Assembly: GCF_009707865.1 (NCBI RefSeq)
Contig: NZ_WMBA01000056.1
Span: forward strand, 1-54,698
DNA from: Amycolatopsis pithecellobii
Lineage (GTDB): Bacteria > Actinomycetota > Actinomycetes > Mycobacteriales > Pseudonocardiaceae
Length of the DNA stretch: 54,698 bases
Reading direction: 5' to 3'
The notes under the pieces were generated by a model. The model did not search any database. It was not told the DNA's origin and was given only the letters and a program-made list of their open reading frames with translations. Positions 52,513 through 54,698 of the stretch are shown here, in pieces (within the stretch, counting starts at the first letter, position 1; the number at the start of each line of letters is the position of its first letter). The translations under genes were made by a program, and so were the position numbers.

Positions 52513-53892
52513 CTAAGCGTCCTTAACGGTCCACAGTGGACCATCCGGGGTGTCTTCGACCGTGATTCCGGCCTTGAGCAACCGATCCCGCACCGCGTCC
52601 GCACGCGCGAAGTCGCGCTCCGTGCGGGCCCGCTGGCGCTCACCAAGCAAATCGTCGACGAGATCCGAAAGCGCCTGCCGCCCCGGCGTTTCCGCGCCCG
52701 CCACCTCGGCCCATCGCGGGTCCAGCGGGTCGAGGCCCAGCACGCCCATCATGGCGCGAACCGAACCGGCGATCGTGCGAGCCGCCTCGTCCTGATGCGC
52801 GTCCAGCGCCGTGTTGCCTTCGCGGACGGCGTTGTGCACCACCGCGATCGCCGCCGGGGTCGCGAGATCGTCGTCCATCGCCGCGGCGAACCCGGGCGCG
52901 ATCTCACCCGGCGCGACGGACCCGGCCCGGCGTAGGAACTGTTCGATCCGCCGGTACCCGGCCGCGGCTTCGGACAGCGCGCCGTCGGAGTATTCGATGG
53001 TCGAGCGGTAATGCGGCTGGACCAGGTAGTACCGCAGCTCCACGGCGCGGTAGTTCTTGAGCATCGCCTCGATGGACACCGTGTTGCCCAGCGATTTCGA
53101 CATCTTCTCGCCCGACAGCGTCACCCACGCGTTGTGCAACCAGAACCGCGCGAACGGGTCACCGGCCGCGTTCGACTGGGCCCGCTCGTTCTCGTGATGC
53201 GGGAACACCAGATCCACGCCGCCGCCGTGGATGTCGAACTCCGCGCCGAGGTAGTTCGTCGCCATGGCCGAGCACTCGAGATGCCAGCCGGGACGGCCCG
53301 GACCCCACGGCGTCGGCCACGACGGCTCGCCGGGCTTGGCGCGCTTCCACAACGTGAAGTCACGCGGATCGCGCTTGCCCTCGCCGAGCGACTCGCCCTG
53401 CTGAACCTCGTCGAGCTTCTGCCGCGACAGCGCGCCGTACTCGGGAAAGGTGCTCACCGCGAAATAGACGTCACCGCCGGCCGTGTAGGCGTGGCCGCTG
53501 TCGATGAGCCGCTGCATGAGCTCGACCATCTGCGGCATGTGCCCGGTGGCTCGCGGCGCGATCGACGGCGGGAGGCAGCCGAGGGTTTCGTAGGCGTCCT
53601 CGAACGCACGCTCATGCGTGAACGCCCATTCCCACCACGGTCGCCCGGCATCGGCGGCCTTCGTGAGGATCTTGTCGTCGATGTCGGTGACGTTCCGCAC
53701 GAACAGCACATCGAGTCCATTGTGGACGAGCCAACGGCGGAGAACGTCATAGTTCAATGCGCCGCGGACGTGTCCGATATGCGGAATGCCCTGCACGGTC
53801 GCCCCACACACGTAGATGGACGCCGTCCCACTACGAGCGGGATGGAATTCCCGCACGCTCCTGGTCGCGGTGTCGAATAGGTGTAGGGCCAC
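52513..53892 (-). CDS. cysS: Cysteinyl-tRNA synthetase
   Basis: 459 residues, class I. HIGH motif in [10 protein letters not shown], zinc-binding Cys in YVCGATVQ, the WHLECSAM region, HHENERAQS and KMSKSLGN. The C-terminal DALR-type helical domain is present, and the length fits CysS rather than the shorter mycothiol ligase MshC (about 412). GTG 53892 has TACCAT 6 nt upstream and no ribosome site, a leaderless geometry. Upstream is a HAD gene instead of the ispD-ispF pair found in M. tuberculosis. Confidence 0.96.
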   Translation of the reverse strand: MALHLFDTATRSVREFHPARSGTASIYVCGATVQGIPHIGHVRGALNYDVLRRWLVHNGLDVLFVRNVTDIDDKILTKAADAGRPWWEWAFTHERAFEDAYETLGCLPPSIAPRATGHMPQMVELMQRLIDSGHAYTAGGDVYFAVSTFPEYGALSRQKLDEVQQGESLGEGKRDPRDFTLWKRAKPGEPSWPTPWGPGRPGWHLECSAMATNYLGAEFDIHGGGVDLVFPHHENERAQSNAAGDPFARFWLHNAWVTLSGEKMSKSLGNTVSIEAMLKNYRAVELRYYLVQPHYRSTIEYSDGALSEAAAGYRRIEQFLRRAGSVAPGEIAPGFAAAMDDDLATPAAIAVVHNAVREGNTALDAHQDEAARTIAGSVRAMMGVLGLDPLDPRWAEVAGAETPGRQALSDLVDDLLGERQRARTERDFARADAVRDRLLKAGITVEDTPDGPLWTVKDA

Positions 53893-53926
53893 TCCGAAAT
53901 GGTACGGGGCCTGCCAGGGCGAGCGG

Positions 53927-54613
53927 TTAGAGCACCCCGTGCGTGCGCAGCGCGACGAGCAGCGCGTCCGGCCGGTCGGTCGTGGGCAGCGGGTCGACCA
54001 GGGCGAACGGGCAGCCCAGTGCCGCCGCCCCGCCGTCGGCTTCCGCGCTGTCGCCGACCATCAGGGTCTCTTCCGGAGCATGTCCGAGCCGGTCGAGCAG
54101 GAGCCGGAAAACGGCCGGGTCCGGCTTGATCACGCCTTCCTCGAACGACAGCAGGAACGCGTCCACATACTGGTCGAGCCCGCGATCGGCGAACGCCGGC
54201 CGGATATCGAAGGCGATATTGCTCAGCACACCGACTTTCAGGCCCTTGCCGGCGCAGCTTTTGAGCACGGCTTCGGTGTCCGGGTAGGGCGTCCACTCGT
54301 CGGGATCGATGAGCCGGCCGTAAAGGGCTTCGGCCTGTTCGAGCTTCGGGACGCCGGAGCGGCGCAGCACCTCGAGGTAGATCTTCCGGTGCAGTGCCGG
54401 GTCCAGGTCGCGGTTCTCCCAGGCGTACTGGTACTCGTCGGACAGCTCCACGACCTTGCCGGTCGGCGCCGTCATCCGGCGCATCAGCTCGGCCTGGGCC
54501 TCGACGTCCAGCGGCTCGCCGCCGGCGTCCGTCAGGTGAGCCAGCCAGCTCTCGTGCTGCTCCAGCCGGAACAACGTGCCGGAGAAATCGAACATCACCG
54601 CCCGAATGGTCAC
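53927..54613 (-). CDS. HAD-superfamily hydrolase with DFSGT first motif
   Basis: 228 residues. HAD core with motif [13 protein letters not shown], motif [10 protein letters not shown], motif III Lys in VIKPDPAVF and motif [15 protein letters not shown], plus a helical C1 cap. The nucleophile Asp is kept but the general acid/base Asp two residues later is Ser, so ordinary phosphatase chemistry is doubtful. GTG 54613 is selected because TAGCCT lies exactly 7 nt upstream; the frame also opens at TTG 54631. Lies 34 bp upstream of cysS on the same strand. Bases 54614-54698 hold only its promoter and nothing else assignable. Confidence 0.86.
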   Translation of the reverse strand: MTIRAVMFDFSGTLFRLEQHESWLAHLTDAGGEPLDVEAQAELMRRMTAPTGKVVELSDEYQYAWENRDLDPALHRKIYLEVLRRSGVPKLEQAEALYGRLIDPDEWTPYPDTEAVLKSCAGKGLKVGVLSNIAFDIRPAFADRGLDQYVDAFLLSFEEGVIKPDPAVFRLLLDRLGHAPEETLMVGDSAEADGGAAALGCPFALVDPLPTTDRPDALLVALRTHGVL

Positions 54614-54698
54614 GGCGCCCAGGCTAATCAAGTCACGCGAAGCGTGTCCGTTGAGGGGAGCGACTGCGGCGCGCAGCGCCTCCGCTCGGGGTGGTGGC

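Noticed and set aside
53899..54129. Plus-strand small frame in the HAD gene
   Set aside because: Antisense shadow, no ribosome site, low-complexity Arg/Ala/Pro composition.

Overview
The window reads as chromosome of a high-GC actinomycete, most likely Pseudonocardiaceae and quite possibly Amycolatopsis. The grounds are strong GC3 bias, GTG/TTG starts, many TANNNT-type leaderless starts, Lsr2, an EspG/ESX cassette, MhuD, and a gene order that parallels the M. tuberculosis Rv3628c-to-Rv3588c segment (ppa, dacB, metalloprotease, tilS, hpt, ESX genes, ftsH, folE-P-B-K, DUF3180, DUF6779, DUF2520, panC-panD-coaX, lysS, lsr2, clpC, mhuD, hydrolase, mutY, carbonic anhydrase). No rRNA, CRISPR array, transposase or prophage was seen.

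Layout. 1-8.9 kb: start of a secreted protein, tRNA-Thr(CGT), Pr6Pr membrane protein and TetR, gamma-class carbonic anhydrase, a ZTP riboswitch with glyA, ppa, dacB, zinc metalloprotease, tilS, hpt. 9.0-12.3 kb: a tight four-gene ESX-type cassette (small YxxxD protein, PPE-like protein, two EspG paralogues) without secretion machinery. 12.5-17.2 kb: ftsH and the overlapping folate operon folE-folP-folB-folK. 17.2-19.8 kb: an accessory insert (SDR, XRE regulator, MerR/TipA-like regulator) interrupting the otherwise conserved fol-pan block. 19.8-26.3 kb: DUF3180, DUF6779, PrsW protease, DUF2520 protein, and panC-panD-coaX for pantothenate/CoA. 26.35-26.59 kb: an exact 22-bp-period repeat array that switches orientation once. 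26.6-33.4 kb: methyltransferase, lysS, lsr2, an iron-box-controlled FhuF-like reductase, clpC. 33.5-39.5 kb: an AfsR/SARP-type regulator, a DrrAB-like exporter and a phosphodiesterase-like gene; the last has a promoter preceded by SARP-style heptamer repeats. 39.5-42.8 kb: Sir2, mhuD, alpha/beta hydrolase, mutY, beta-carbonic anhydrase. 42.8-46.7 kb: LacI regulator and a Zn/Mn ABC importer. 46.7-54.7 kb: DUF445 protein, a hendecad-repeat coiled-coil protein, a broken permease remnant, DUF1801, an MBOAT acyltransferase, rlmB, cysS, and a HAD protein with an altered first motif.

Functional threads: one-carbon/folate metabolism (glyA, fol genes), pantothenate to CoA (panC, panD, coaX), cell-wall and protein quality control (dacB, ftsH, clpC), metal handling (FhuF, MhuD, Zn/Mn importer), and many local regulators with visible candidate operators. 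The observations I rate highest are the bidirectional 22-bp repeat array, the five-heptamer SARP-like promoter, the orphan ESX/EspG cassette at a position where M. tuberculosis also carries ESX genes, and the widespread leaderless promoter geometry.
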